From Candidatus Limnocylindrales bacterium (GTDB taxonomy: Bacteria; Moduliflexota; Moduliflexia; Moduliflexales; JAUQPW01): 64,000 nt of DNA. Location of the stretch: assembly GCA_035559535.1 (NCBI GenBank), contig DATMBG010000044.1:173072-237071 (forward strand). Direction: 5' to 3'. Both the position numbers and the translations under genes were made by a program. The notes under the pieces were generated by a model, which did not search any database, was not told the origin of the DNA, and worked only from the letters and a program-made list of their open reading frames with translations. Shown here piece by piece: positions 43,149 through 52,074 of the stretch; position 1 is the stretch's first letter, and every line of letters begins with the position of its first letter.

Positions 43149-44954
43149 TCACGTCCTGCGGAACTTTTTTTCCAGTTCATATACACTGATTTTAAATGTT
43201 GTAGGACGACCATGGGGACAGGTATAGGGAAGCTCTACCTGATCCATCTGGCGGAGCAGAGCAGTTATTTGATCCAGGTTAAGAGGATCATTGGCCCGAA
43301 CTGCCGCATGGCAGGCCATCACCGTAAGGATCTGGTCCATTTTTTTCTCAGGGTCTGGAGCTCTTTCTGGGTCTGCTAACTGATCCACCACATCGGCCAA
43401 AAGTTTGGGATAATTAGCTTTCATTAGCAGTGCAGGAACCGCTTTTAAGATATACGTACTTCCCCCAAAGGGTTCCAATTCTAGACCGTATTTACTTAAA
43501 AATCCCAGATGTTCCAACAGAAGATGACTCTCCCGGTAAGAAAATTCTAGAGTGACCGGAAAAAGTAAGGGTTGGATATCTATCTTAGAGGTTTTCAGCT
43601 TTTTTTTAAATTCTTCATAGAGAACCCGTTCGTGGGCTGCGTGCTGGTCTATCAAAATCAACTCGTCTGAAGTCTGGGCCAGGATGTACGTTTCATGGAA
43701 CTGCCCGATGGGATGAAGGGTAGAAAAAACCCGGCGAGGAGATTCCGAGTCATAGGATTGGATGAGTGCAGGACAGATTTCCCTATCTTCACTTTGCCAC
43801 TCCTTGCTTTTATCTTCTCTCTCTGGAATCGAAGACCAGTCTTCAGAACTCAAAATGGCAGGCCAGGAAGTATTTGAGATTGCCTGTTGAACTGAATCTT
43901 CGGCGTGGAGTCGATGGGAGGAGGGAAATTCTCCGGGGAAAGACGGTAAGGTAGAGATTTTTAAAGAGTTTCGGAGGGTGTTACGAATGGCATCCACGAT
44001 AAAATCGTGGACGCCCTTTGGGTCTAAGAATCGAACTTCCACCTTAGCAGGATGCACATTGACATCCACCCACTCTGGGGGGATTTGAAGAAATAAAATT
44101 GCCACAGGATAGCGCCCTTTGGGTATTAAGGTTTCATAAGCTTCCTGGATAGCGTGGGAAAGAACTCGATCCCGGATTGGTCTTCGGTTTACAAAAATTT
44201 TCTGATAGTTTTTATTAGCCCGATGAAAGGAGGGAAGGCCCAGGAATCCGGTTAAAACCAGTCGATAGGCTTCTTGATGAACCTCTACCAGTTCCCTGGC
44301 AAAGGATCTTCCAAAGATGCTAGCAATCCGTTCCAAAGGTTGAACCCCTCCGGCTGCCTGGATGGTTTCCCGAGCATTATGAATCAGGGTAAAGCTTATC
44401 TCTGGATGGGCTAAGGCTTCATCAATCACGACGTCGCTGATATGGCTCAACTCCGTCATGGTACTTTTTAAGAACTTTAAACGGGCCGGGGTGTTATAGA
44501 AAAGATCTCGAACTTCCACCGAAGTCCCCGGGTTGGCTGCAACTTCTTCGACCTTAAGGATCTTGCCACCCTGGACTTCCACCCGAACCCCGGTAAGCAT
44601 TTCGTTCATTTTTGAGGTCAGGCTAACCTTTGAAACGGAGGCAATACTCGGCAGGGCTTCTCCTCTAAATCCGAAGGTTTGGATACGAAAAAGATCTTCT
44701 AAAGAAGCAACTTTACTGGTAGCGTGGCGCTCAAAGGCCAATATTGCTTCTTCTGGATTCATACCGTAACCGGTATCGGTTACACGAATATAACCTTGAC
44801 CACTACCTCGAACTTCGATAATTACACGGGAAGTCCTGGCATCCAGGGCATTTTCCACTAATTCTTTGACCACCGATGCCGGACGTTCGATCACCTCCCC
44901 TGCCGCAATTTGATTGGCAACTTTTTCTGGAAGTACTTTAATTCGGGAAGACAT
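43149..44954 (-). CDS. mutL: DNA mismatch repair protein MutL
   Basis: About 601 residues from the ATG at 44954. The GHKL ATPase motifs are NQIAAGEVIERPASVVKEL (Glu/Asn side), DTGYGMNPEE, FGFRGEALPSI and NPGTSVEVRDLFYNTPARLKFL. The C-terminal domain has DQHAAHERVLYEE, which fits the latent endonuclease motif DQHA(x)2E(x)4E, plus ACHAAV and CPHGRPT. It is therefore an endonuclease-type MutL, as in bacteria without MutH. No mutS is in the window. Confidence 0.95.
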   Translation of the reverse strand: MSSRIKVLPEKVANQIAAGEVIERPASVVKELVENALDARTSRVIIEVRGSGQGYIRVTDTGYGMNPEEAILAFERHATSKVASLEDLFRIQTFGFRGEALPSIASVSKVSLTSKMNEMLTGVRVEVQGGKILKVEEVAANPGTSVEVRDLFYNTPARLKFLKSTMTELSHISDVVIDEALAHPEISFTLIHNARETIQAAGGVQPLERIASIFGRSFARELVEVHQEAYRLVLTGFLGLPSFHRANKNYQKIFVNRRPIRDRVLSHAIQEAYETLIPKGRYPVAILFLQIPPEWVDVNVHPAKVEVRFLDPKGVHDFIVDAIRNTLRNSLKISTLPSFPGEFPSSHRLHAEDSVQQAISNTSWPAILSSEDWSSIPEREDKSKEWQSEDREICPALIQSYDSESPRRVFSTLHPIGQFHETYILAQTSDELILIDQHAAHERVLYEEFKKKLKTSKIDIQPLLFPVTLEFSYRESHLLLEHLGFLSKYGLELEPFGGSTYILKAVPALLMKANYPKLLADVVDQLADPERAPDPEKKMDQILTVMACHAAVRANDPLNLDQITALLRQMDQVELPYTCPHGRPTTFKISVYELEKKFRRT

Positions 44955-44961
44955 AAAACGA

Positions 44962-45023
44962 GTCAAAGGTCAGAAGCCAGAATTATTCTTAGCTTTTTAC
45001 TTCTGGCTCCTGATTTCTGACTT
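44962..45023. repeat. Imperfect hairpin between mutL and the PilZ gene
   Basis: AGAAGCCAGAA (44972-44982) pairs with TTCTGGCTCCT (45001-45011, one mismatch), with further TCA/TGA pairs outside. It lies just after the PilZ-gene stop on the minus strand and ahead of mutL. Confidence 0.5.
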
Positions 45024-45362
45024 CTAAACAAAGTACTCCCAAGTCAGATAACTTTGGAGAATTTCTCGATCTTCCTCGCTCATTTCTATAAATTCCACGC
45101 CTGTCATGAAAACCTTGCCCTTGGCCCGCACATTGGTTATTCTTGCCTTACATCTAATCCTGGCTTCCCCTAGCAGCATATCCAGATCCAATATACTATT
45201 GGGCTCGAATTTTTCTCTGAGTTCCAATAGGGCTCCTCCCTTCCCCAAGTCCAGAGTTCGAATTACATTTCCGTCACTGTCTATGGTCCTATCATCGGCA
45301 TAGTGTCGGTAAGTACCTAAATGAATAGAACTAAGCCGGGTATATCTACGCTGCTCTTGCAT
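45024..45362 (-). CDS. PilZ-domain protein
   Basis: A 112-residue single-domain protein. It keeps the PilZ c-di-GMP motifs: RRYTRL at the N-terminus (RxxxR) and TLDLGKGGALLEL in place of the D/N-x-S-x-x-G motif, with G for S. Beta strands follow (ARIRCKARITNVR, FMTGVEFIEM). Binding of c-di-GMP is likely but the altered second motif makes it less certain. It is preceded by a small basic protein gene on the same strand, 21 bases away, behind a clear promoter. Confidence 0.82.
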   Translation of the reverse strand: MQEQRRYTRLSSIHLGTYRHYADDRTIDSDGNVIRTLDLGKGGALLELREKFEPNSILDLDMLLGEARIRCKARITNVRAKGKVFMTGVEFIEMSEEDREILQSYLTWEYFV

Positions 45363-45383
45363 AAGACCCTCCTCGTATAGGCC

Positions 45384-45587
45384 TTAATCTCTTAAAACCC
45401 TTACCCGTTTGAGTATTTTGCCGTACCGATTCAAAGCCCTTCGATACAACATTAAAGCATAGATATTCCTCGATCTGGCAAGGTTTTTAAGTTTCATACA
45501 CGCCTTCCTGGCCTGTACTATTTCTTTTTTTTCCTTCGGTGATAAAAACCATCGTTCTTCAGGGGATAACAACCCTAATTCTTCCAT
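45384..45587 (-). CDS. Small basic protein upstream of PilZ gene
   Basis: A 67-residue protein from the ATG at 45587, chosen because GGAGGTGAT lies about 7 bases before it. It has LLSPEERWFLSPKEKKEIV, then a basic helix with RKACMKLKNLARSRNIY and a very basic end. I do not recognise a family. It shares a promoter with the PilZ protein, so it may be its partner or target. Confidence 0.65.
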   Translation of the reverse strand: MEELGLLSPEERWFLSPKEKKEIVQARKACMKLKNLARSRNIYALMLYRRALNRYGKILKRVRVLRD

Positions 45588-46113
45588 ACCGATCACCTCC
45601 ATGTCAATTGGGAGAGGTGATACTCTCTTGAGATTTCCATCCTAAATAAAAGTTTCTTGACTAACTATACAAAATTCCCTATGCTAAGTCAAGCACTTTA
45701 GTTGATTTGATCTTTGTATCCCTTTAAAGAAATTATCTCAAACGGTCCAAACCGAAGCAGGAAGGCATGGCTGAGTTTTCTATCTTAAGGTAGGATGATA
45801 TTCTGCCTTACTTCCTGGACAGGTTTAAGGAATAGCGGGTTGAGATTTTTATTCCCGAATCATCCATTGACCTTAACCCTTGAAATAAGAACTGTTTCCC
45901 GGACAGTTTCTTAAAGGTATATGAAAGAAAAATACCCTTCCGCCCCCCCCCCTTGAGGGTTGTGGTGTTAAGTTAAAAACTAAGAAGTAAATTTTTAGCC
46001 CTGTTGAACCGATTCCTGGGAGGAAGCTTTGAGAATTTTTAGAATTTTATAACTATAAACAGGCGGTCTCTACAGGATTTTAGCCTTTAACTTACTATCA
46101 TGATCCTTGAGGG
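45588..46113. other. 526-bp gap with a divergent promoter region
   Basis: Besides the minus-strand promoter near 45664 there is a run of ten C at about 45943-45952, part of a stretch like the MITE hairpin. I see no gene. The leader of the kelch gene lies at the right end. Confidence 0.4.
45664..45692 (-). promoter_or_regulatory. Sigma70-type promoter for the small protein/PilZ operon
   Basis: Minus-strand TTGACT (45687-45692), an exact 17-base spacer and TATAGT (45664-45669). It lies about 80 bases before the small-protein start. Confidence 0.7.
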
Positions 46114-47112
46114 GTGGGGGATGGAGGTTTAGATAGAGAATTGATTTACCTACAGAAAAAACAGAGAATTGGAAAAGTTATAATTTATTACCTTTTACCT
46201 CTTACCCTTTGCCTTCTGCTTTTTGCCTTTTTGTTGACAGCCGCTGGAGAAGGAAGGTGGGAGAAAAAGGCTCCCCTTTTAACCCCTCGAACAGAAGTAG
46301 CGGCAGTGGCTATAAATGGAAAAATTTATGTGATTGGAGGACTTAGTTCGAGAGGTACTACGGGAGTTGTAGAAGTTTACGATCCGGCTACAGATAAATG
46401 GCAGCGGAAAACCCCCTTGCCGGTACCCTTACACCATGTCGGAATTGGAGTAGTTCTGGGAAAACTTTATGTAGTTGGTGGATTTAAAGAAGATTGGAAA
46501 CCCGTTAACACCAACTGGATGTATGACCCAAGCCTGGATAGATGGGAAGCCAAGGCTCCCATGCCAACGGCCCGTGGAGCCTTAAGTGTAGGAGTAATAG
46601 CCGATAAACTCCATGCGGTAGGGGGAGTTGGAAGTGAGGGAGATTTAGCCACCCATGAGGTCTATGATCCTTCAAAAGACGCCTGGGAATCCAGGAAACC
46701 CATGCCCACAGCCCGGGATCATCTGGCGGTAGGTGTAGTTAAAAATAAGCTATATGCCATTGGAGGAAGGGTCGCAGGTTATGCCCACAATATCTCTACC
46801 AACGAGGAATACGATCCTGTCACAGATACCTGGTCTACTAAAGCTCCTCTCCCCACGGCCCGAAGTGGAATTGCCGGGGCTGTTTTAAATGATAAAATTT
46901 ATGTGTTCGGCGGAGAAGCCCCTTCCGGAACCTTTAACCAGAATGAAGCTTATGATCCTCTGAAAGACCAATGGACCTCGTTAGCTCCCATGCCAACTCC
47001 TCGACACGGTTTGGGTGCGGTTGTTGTGAATGGGCAAATCTATGTTCTTGGAGGGGGAACCCGACCCGGTGCTTATGTCAGTGATCTGAATGAGGTTTTC
47101 AGACCAGAATAA
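46114..47112 (+). CDS. Membrane-anchored kelch-repeat beta-propeller protein
   Basis: About 332 residues; the start is uncertain (GTG at 46114; TTG codons follow, and no clear ribosome site decides). A membrane helix (YYLLPLTLCLLLFAFLLTAA) acts as signal or anchor. Six kelch repeats follow, each with IYVIGG and a later YDPxxDxW, for example EVYDPATDKWQRKTPLP. It forms a six-bladed propeller on the outer face of the inner membrane. Function is unknown. It is followed by the ftsK promoter. Confidence 0.8.
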   Translation: MGDGGLDRELIYLQKKQRIGKVIIYYLLPLTLCLLLFAFLLTAAGEGRWEKKAPLLTPRTEVAAVAINGKIYVIGGLSSRGTTGVVEVYDPATDKWQRKTPLPVPLHHVGIGVVLGKLYVVGGFKEDWKPVNTNWMYDPSLDRWEAKAPMPTARGALSVGVIADKLHAVGGVGSEGDLATHEVYDPSKDAWESRKPMPTARDHLAVGVVKNKLYAIGGRVAGYAHNISTNEEYDPVTDTWSTKAPLPTARSGIAGAVLNDKIYVFGGEAPSGTFNQNEAYDPLKDQWTSLAPMPTPRHGLGAVVVNGQIYVLGGGTRPGAYVSDLNEVFRPE

Positions 47113-47213
47113 ATAGAGCTGCCGACTAAAGAAAACCTCATTTCCTTTGAGGAACCGGACATAATCTTTGAAAAGGTCGTTAAATTTATTTACTTTCTCG
47201 AGATGAAACTTTC

Positions 47214-47241
47214 TTGACAAGCGGAAAAGTTTGTATAAAAT
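47214..47241 (+). promoter_or_regulatory. Sigma70-type promoter for ftsK
   Basis: TTGACA (47214-47219), 16-base spacer, TAAAAT (47236-47241). The ftsK ATG lies 50 bases downstream after GAGGGGG. Confidence 0.7.
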
Positions 47242-47291
47242 TTGCCTTTAGGGGTAAAAAAATCAAGCAGAGGGGGAAATAGGACTTATTC

Positions 47292-49556
47292 ATGGCCAAG
47301 AACAACTCAAAAGGTAAAACCAAGATAACCAAATTATCTGTGAAATCTCCTGGGGATAACCGTCATGAGATCCAGGGCGTCTTCTTCCTGGCATTGGCTA
47401 TATTTTTACTTATCAGCCTCGTCTCCTATCATTCCATGGATTCTTCTGGTAACACGGGTAGTTCTGGAGATATTCAGAATTTCGGAGGTTCTATTGGAGC
47501 CCAACTCTCCGATTGGCTTCTCCAGTTTTTTGGCTATGGGGCTTTTCTGATCCCACTGATGCTGACTTACCGGGGGGTTCTTAAATTTAAGCCAACTCCC
47601 GAGAATACGGGTACCTCTAATCTGCTGGGATCTCTTCTGTTACTGATCTGTTTTTGTTCTTTTCTGTCCCTTCTCAATTTAGACCATCCCGATTCAAACA
47701 GGGGATTTCTCATGGGAGGAGTTTTCGGTCAGTTGGCTTCTCAAATTTTTTTGCCATTTTTTAGTACCCTGGGCACACTCATCCTGGTCCTGACAGGTCT
47801 ATCGGTGGCCATCGTTCTGGTATTTCCGGCCTCCTTACTGGATGCCTTGATAAAATCAGGCACACGACTTATGGGGTATTCAGTAACCGCGGTGGAATCC
47901 CCTCCACCCCAGGAAATTAATATCCTGGATTTGAAATCATCTGAGGTAAAGCCTAGGAAAAAAGAACCGAAAAAGACGTCCCTGGTTAAAAGAGGAATTC
48001 AAAAATTATCTGAAACCTTATCGGGAAAAAGCAAGGAAGTGGAACCTGACTATGTACGCTCGAATCATGGTTATCAGTATCCTCCGCTCAGTATCTTGGA
48101 ATCACAACCTCAATCCCTTCAACCGGAGTTGAGACGGGATCTGGTTCATAACTCACGGGTATTAGAAGAGAAACTTTGGAATTTTGGTGTGGAAGGTCAG
48201 GTTACCCGGGTCAGTCCCGGACCGGTTATCACCCGTTATGAATTTCAACCGGCCTCAGGGGTAAAAATTAACAAGATCGTTAATCTGGCAGACGATCTGG
48301 CTTTGGCCCTGAAAGCTATGTCGGTACGTATCGTTGCTCCCATTCCGGGAAAAGACGTGGTTGGGATAGAAGTTCCCAATGCGAAACGCGAGATAGTTTA
48401 TTTGAAGGATATCCTGACTTCCAAAGAGTTTCGGGAAAGCAAATCCAAATTGACCCTGGCTTTAGGGAAGGATACGGCCGGGGTTCCTTATGTGGCCGAT
48501 CTTGCCAAGATGCCACATCTTCTCATAGCCGGGGCAACGGGATCCGGAAAAAGTGTTTGTTTAAACGCCCTCATCTGTAGTCTGCTTTTTAATGCCTCAC
48601 CCCAGGAGATCCGATTTATTCTGATAGATCCTAAAATGCTTGAATTGGGCGTTTATGATGATATTCCTCATTTACTTACTCCCGTGGTAACGAATCCTAA
48701 AAAAGCGGCCAGTGCTCTAAACTGGGCCACTTTAGAGATGGAACGTCGTTACCGGGTGTTGGCCAAAAAAGGAGTTCGAAATATTGATCAATATAACCAG
48801 GCCATAGATGAGGTAGAGGTTACAGGTCGACCTCCTTTACTCTTTGGACGAGATAAGGAAAGAGGGGAAGAAAGACTTCCCTATCTGGTCATTGTGATCG
48901 ATGAACTTGCCGACTTGATGATTACTTCGGCAGCTGAAGTCGAAGGACCTATTACCCGACTGGCCCAAATGGCTCGGGCGGTTGGAATTCATCTGATCCT
49001 GGCAACCCAGAGACCCTCGGTAGATGTTATTACCGGAGTTATTAAGGCCAACTTCCCGGCCCGGATCTCCTTCCGGGTTTCCTCCAAGGTAGATTCCCGA
49101 ACAATCCTGGATACCAATGGAGCCGAGAAACTCTTGGGAGATGGAGACATGTTATTTTTGCTCCCGGGCACCTCCCGGATTAAGCGAATCCATGGATCCT
49201 ACGTGTCGGAGAAGGAAATTAAAAAACTAACTACTTTCCTCAAAACCCAAGGAACCCCCCGGTACGATAATTCCATACTTACCCAAAAGCCCCAAGGTGA
49301 GACCGAAGAAATCACCGATGATATCTATGAAAAAGCGGTCAGACTGGTGGTCACCAGTGGAATTGCCTCCATTTCTATGCTTCAACGGAAGCTTAAAGTC
49401 GGCCACAGTCGTGCTTCTCGACTGATAGATATGATGGAAGCCGATGGGATCGTGGGGCCCTTCGAAGGAAGTAAACCCCGTGCTATTTTGATGACCCCAG
49501 AACAGTTAATAGCCCGGTTTGGGGAAGATAAGAGCAGTCATGACAGCGAGTACTGA
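47292..49556 (+). CDS. ftsK: DNA translocase FtsK/SpoIIIE
   Basis: A 754-residue protein. An N-terminal membrane part with about four helices (FFLALAIFLLISLVSYH to LVLTGLSVAIVLVFPASLL) anchors it at the division site. A short linker leads to the motor. The alpha/beta motor has Walker A GATGSGKSV near residue 413, Walker B IVIDELADLM near 532 and the ATQRPSVDVITG block. The C-terminal gamma domain is a winged helix with ISMLQRKLKVGHSRASRLIDMM. It pumps chromosome DNA through the septum and aids dimer resolution. It is followed closely by the dinG-like gene. Confidence 0.95.
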   Translation: MAKNNSKGKTKITKLSVKSPGDNRHEIQGVFFLALAIFLLISLVSYHSMDSSGNTGSSGDIQNFGGSIGAQLSDWLLQFFGYGAFLIPLMLTYRGVLKFKPTPENTGTSNLLGSLLLLICFCSFLSLLNLDHPDSNRGFLMGGVFGQLASQIFLPFFSTLGTLILVLTGLSVAIVLVFPASLLDALIKSGTRLMGYSVTAVESPPPQEINILDLKSSEVKPRKKEPKKTSLVKRGIQKLSETLSGKSKEVEPDYVRSNHGYQYPPLSILESQPQSLQPELRRDLVHNSRVLEEKLWNFGVEGQVTRVSPGPVITRYEFQPASGVKINKIVNLADDLALALKAMSVRIVAPIPGKDVVGIEVPNAKREIVYLKDILTSKEFRESKSKLTLALGKDTAGVPYVADLAKMPHLLIAGATGSGKSVCLNALICSLLFNASPQEIRFILIDPKMLELGVYDDIPHLLTPVVTNPKKAASALNWATLEMERRYRVLAKKGVRNIDQYNQAIDEVEVTGRPPLLFGRDKERGEERLPYLVIVIDELADLMITSAAEVEGPITRLAQMARAVGIHLILATQRPSVDVITGVIKANFPARISFRVSSKVDSRTILDTNGAEKLLGDGDMLFLLPGTSRIKRIHGSYVSEKEIKKLTTFLKTQGTPRYDNSILTQKPQGETEEITDDIYEKAVRLVVTSGIASISMLQRKLKVGHSRASRLIDMMEADGIVGPFEGSKPRAILMTPEQLIARFGEDKSSHDSEY

Positions 49557-49575
49557 ATACCGAGGGATTGAGATA

Positions 49576-51579
49576 ATGGATTCTGATCACTCTGTATTCC
49601 GTACCCGGTACTTATTGAGTAAATCCCCTTTAACCCTTAAAGCTATCTTTGGCGAAGACGGCCTTTTGGCCAGATCTCTGCCCTATTATGAATACCGCCC
49701 TGGGCAAATTGAAATGAGTGAGGTGATTGCAGAAGGTCTCCGGCAGGGTCGTCACGTCATTGTGGAGGCCGGAACCGGAGTCGGTAAAACACTGGCCTAT
49801 CTGATCCCGGCCATTCTCAGTGGAAAGAAGGTGGTGATCTCTACCGGAACCAAGAATCTCCAGGAACAACTTTACTTGAAGGATATTCCTTTTTTAGAAA
49901 AGCACCTTCCCGTTAAATTCAAAGCAACCTACATGAAGGGACGGAATAACTACCTCTGTCTCCGGCGGTTTAATCAATTTCGGCAGCAAGGGTTACTGTT
50001 TCAAGAAGATATGAAGCAATTCCAGGAAATCATCCGCTGGGCCCATCGTACCCAAACCGGAGACCGGGCTGAATTAGCCGACCTTCCAGATAACTCTCCC
50101 CTCTGGCGAGAGATCGCTTCAACCACGGAAACCTGCCTGGGTTCCAAGTGTGAGTATTTTGCCACCAAGTCCTTTACTGCCCGGGTTAAACGAGCAGCCG
50201 GGATGGCAGATATTATCATTGTAAATCACCATCTGTTCTTTGCAGACCTGGCCCTTAAAGCGGCCGGACGGGGGGAAGCTATTCCCCCTTATGATGCGGT
50301 GATTTTTGACGAAGCCCATCAGCTAGAAGATATCGCAACCAGCTACTTTAGCGTACAGCTCAGTAATTATGGCGTCGAAGAGTTGATCAGGGATATAGCC
50401 AGGGAACTTAACCTGGCCGAAGTGGAGGAGCCTGAAATCAGCAAAACCCTAGATGCTTTACAGAAAAGGTCTGAACAGTTTTTTACCCCCTTTGTGCCCG
50501 TTCACATTCTATCTCAAAAACCCGCTTTCTCCGAAACCTCTGGCTTTTCCCTGCGTATCGACCATAAATATAGATTAAGTCCAAAGATCCTGCCGGAGCC
50601 TTCGAGAAAGATCCTGCCGGATCTTCTCAATACCCTGACACTTCTCGAATCTCTCTTGAAAGGATTAAAAAAGCCAACGGAAGGCCTCCGGAATCAGGCA
50701 GATCGAACGGCTATCATGAAAAGCAACCTGGCCTTCATCATGGGTTTAAACGAACCCGGTTACGTTTACTGGTGCGATATTCGAGGTAGATGGATCGGCC
50801 TGGGGGCTTCGCCCATTGATATCTCCGCCGATATGCGCCAGAATGTTTTTCGCAATATCGAAACGGTCATTCTCACCTCGGCTACCCTCTCCACAGGGGG
50901 AAGTTTTCAATTCTTGAAGGATCGTTTGGGCCTGGAAGATGCCCTTGAACGTATCGTTCCTTCTCCCTTTGACTATGAAAAGCAGGCTATTTTCTATATT
51001 CCTCCTCATATGCCGGACCCACGAGAACCTCGATTTATCGATGCAGCTGCCCGAGAGATTGCCAATATCGTTAACAAAACCCGAGGCCGGGCCTTCGTCT
51101 TATTTACCAGTTATAAAAATTTGGAAGAGGTTTATACCCGGCTCAAACCGGTCTTAAAATTCCCCCTGCTCAAGCAAGGAGAAGCTAGCAAATCGGCCCT
51201 CCTTGAACGTTTTAAAACCAGCGGTCAGGCGGTACTTTTCGCAACCAGTAGTTTCTGGCAAGGAATCGATGTCCAGGGAGAAGCGTTGAGTTGTGTAATC
51301 ATCGATAAACTCCCCTTTGCAGCCCCTTCAGAACCCCTGGTCGAAGCCCGTATCGATCAACTTAAAGAACAGGGGCGAGATCCCTTCCATGAATATCAGA
51401 TCCCTTCGGCCATTATCACCCTCAAACAAGGCCTGGGTCGCCTTATCCGGAGTAAAAAAGATACGGGAGTCCTGTCGATTCTGGATACCCGAATTCTGAC
51501 AAAGTCTTACGGTAGAATATTCCTGCAAAGCCTGCCTAAATGCCGAATTACGAGAAATCTGGAGAACTTTTGTTTATAA
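49576..51579 (+). CDS. DinG/YoaA-type ATP-dependent helicase with a missing Fe-S ligand
   Basis: About 667 residues from the ATG at 49576, after GAGGGAT; the frame runs upstream into the ftsK end, so overlap is possible. XPD-like superfamily 2 motifs are EAGTGVGKTLAYLIPA (Walker A), VISTGTKNLQEQL, FDEAHQLED (DEAH), ILTSATLSTGG, and LGRLIRS at the end. The Fe-S region has C128 (NYLC), C187 and C192 (CLGSKC), but the fourth Cys usual in relatives is Ser199 (TKSF). The enzyme would unwind 5'-flap or R-loop DNA if the cluster still forms with another ligand. Confidence 0.87.
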   Translation: MDSDHSVFRTRYLLSKSPLTLKAIFGEDGLLARSLPYYEYRPGQIEMSEVIAEGLRQGRHVIVEAGTGVGKTLAYLIPAILSGKKVVISTGTKNLQEQLYLKDIPFLEKHLPVKFKATYMKGRNNYLCLRRFNQFRQQGLLFQEDMKQFQEIIRWAHRTQTGDRAELADLPDNSPLWREIASTTETCLGSKCEYFATKSFTARVKRAAGMADIIIVNHHLFFADLALKAAGRGEAIPPYDAVIFDEAHQLEDIATSYFSVQLSNYGVEELIRDIARELNLAEVEEPEISKTLDALQKRSEQFFTPFVPVHILSQKPAFSETSGFSLRIDHKYRLSPKILPEPSRKILPDLLNTLTLLESLLKGLKKPTEGLRNQADRTAIMKSNLAFIMGLNEPGYVYWCDIRGRWIGLGASPIDISADMRQNVFRNIETVILTSATLSTGGSFQFLKDRLGLEDALERIVPSPFDYEKQAIFYIPPHMPDPREPRFIDAAAREIANIVNKTRGRAFVLFTSYKNLEEVYTRLKPVLKFPLLKQGEASKSALLERFKTSGQAVLFATSSFWQGIDVQGEALSCVIIDKLPFAAPSEPLVEARIDQLKEQGRDPFHEYQIPSAIITLKQGLGRLIRSKKDTGVLSILDTRILTKSYGRIFLQSLPKCRITRNLENFCL

Positions 51580-51683
51580 AAATAAATGGGGTTTACAGGA
51601 AGGACGGCATCATCGGTTACTTCATTTTGGATGCGCCACTACACCCGACCCGGGCATAGGGGCCCACCGCACACTTCAATCTT

Positions 51684-52022
51684 TTGGATGATGAGACCTT
51701 TTTTTACTTTTCACAACGTAACCCTCCGGTCTGGTCCAAATCAGGTAAATGGCTGGCCTTTGTCCACAATGGGGATAGCTGGATAGCCCGCCGCGGCAAT
51801 AAGCTGGATGAGGAGGTCTGGGGAAGAAAAGGACGCTGGGAGGGGGATGGGCAAGGGGATGAATCTAAAGATTATCTGCTAATCAAAGATGGCGAGGATC
51901 CTTGCTTCTCCCCAGATGGAAATTTCGTTGCTTATCCTCACGCTGGAAACATTCTCAGGGCCTCCATCCATGGTGAAATTAAAGCTCAACTTATTAAAAA
52001 CGCTGAACAACCGGCATGGTAA
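51684..52022 (+). pseudogene. Remnant of a TolB-like beta-propeller gene
   Basis: The frame reads DDETFFYFSQRNPPVWSKSG, then KWLAFVHNGDSWIARRG and a clear propeller blade FSPDGNFVAYPHAGNI. It ends AEQPAW, where a TolB-like protein would go on with SPDG. The reading is stopped there, and upstream the frame is closed at 51657, although open text in other frames continues to 51590. I read it as the decayed piece of a WD40-like/TolB gene. An intact short protein is less likely since no start codon or ribosome site fits. Confidence 0.6.
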
Positions 52023-52074
52023 AGAAATCCCGGATCCAGAGCTTCCTTCCTTTTGGGGGGTCTGGAGTTTCCGA

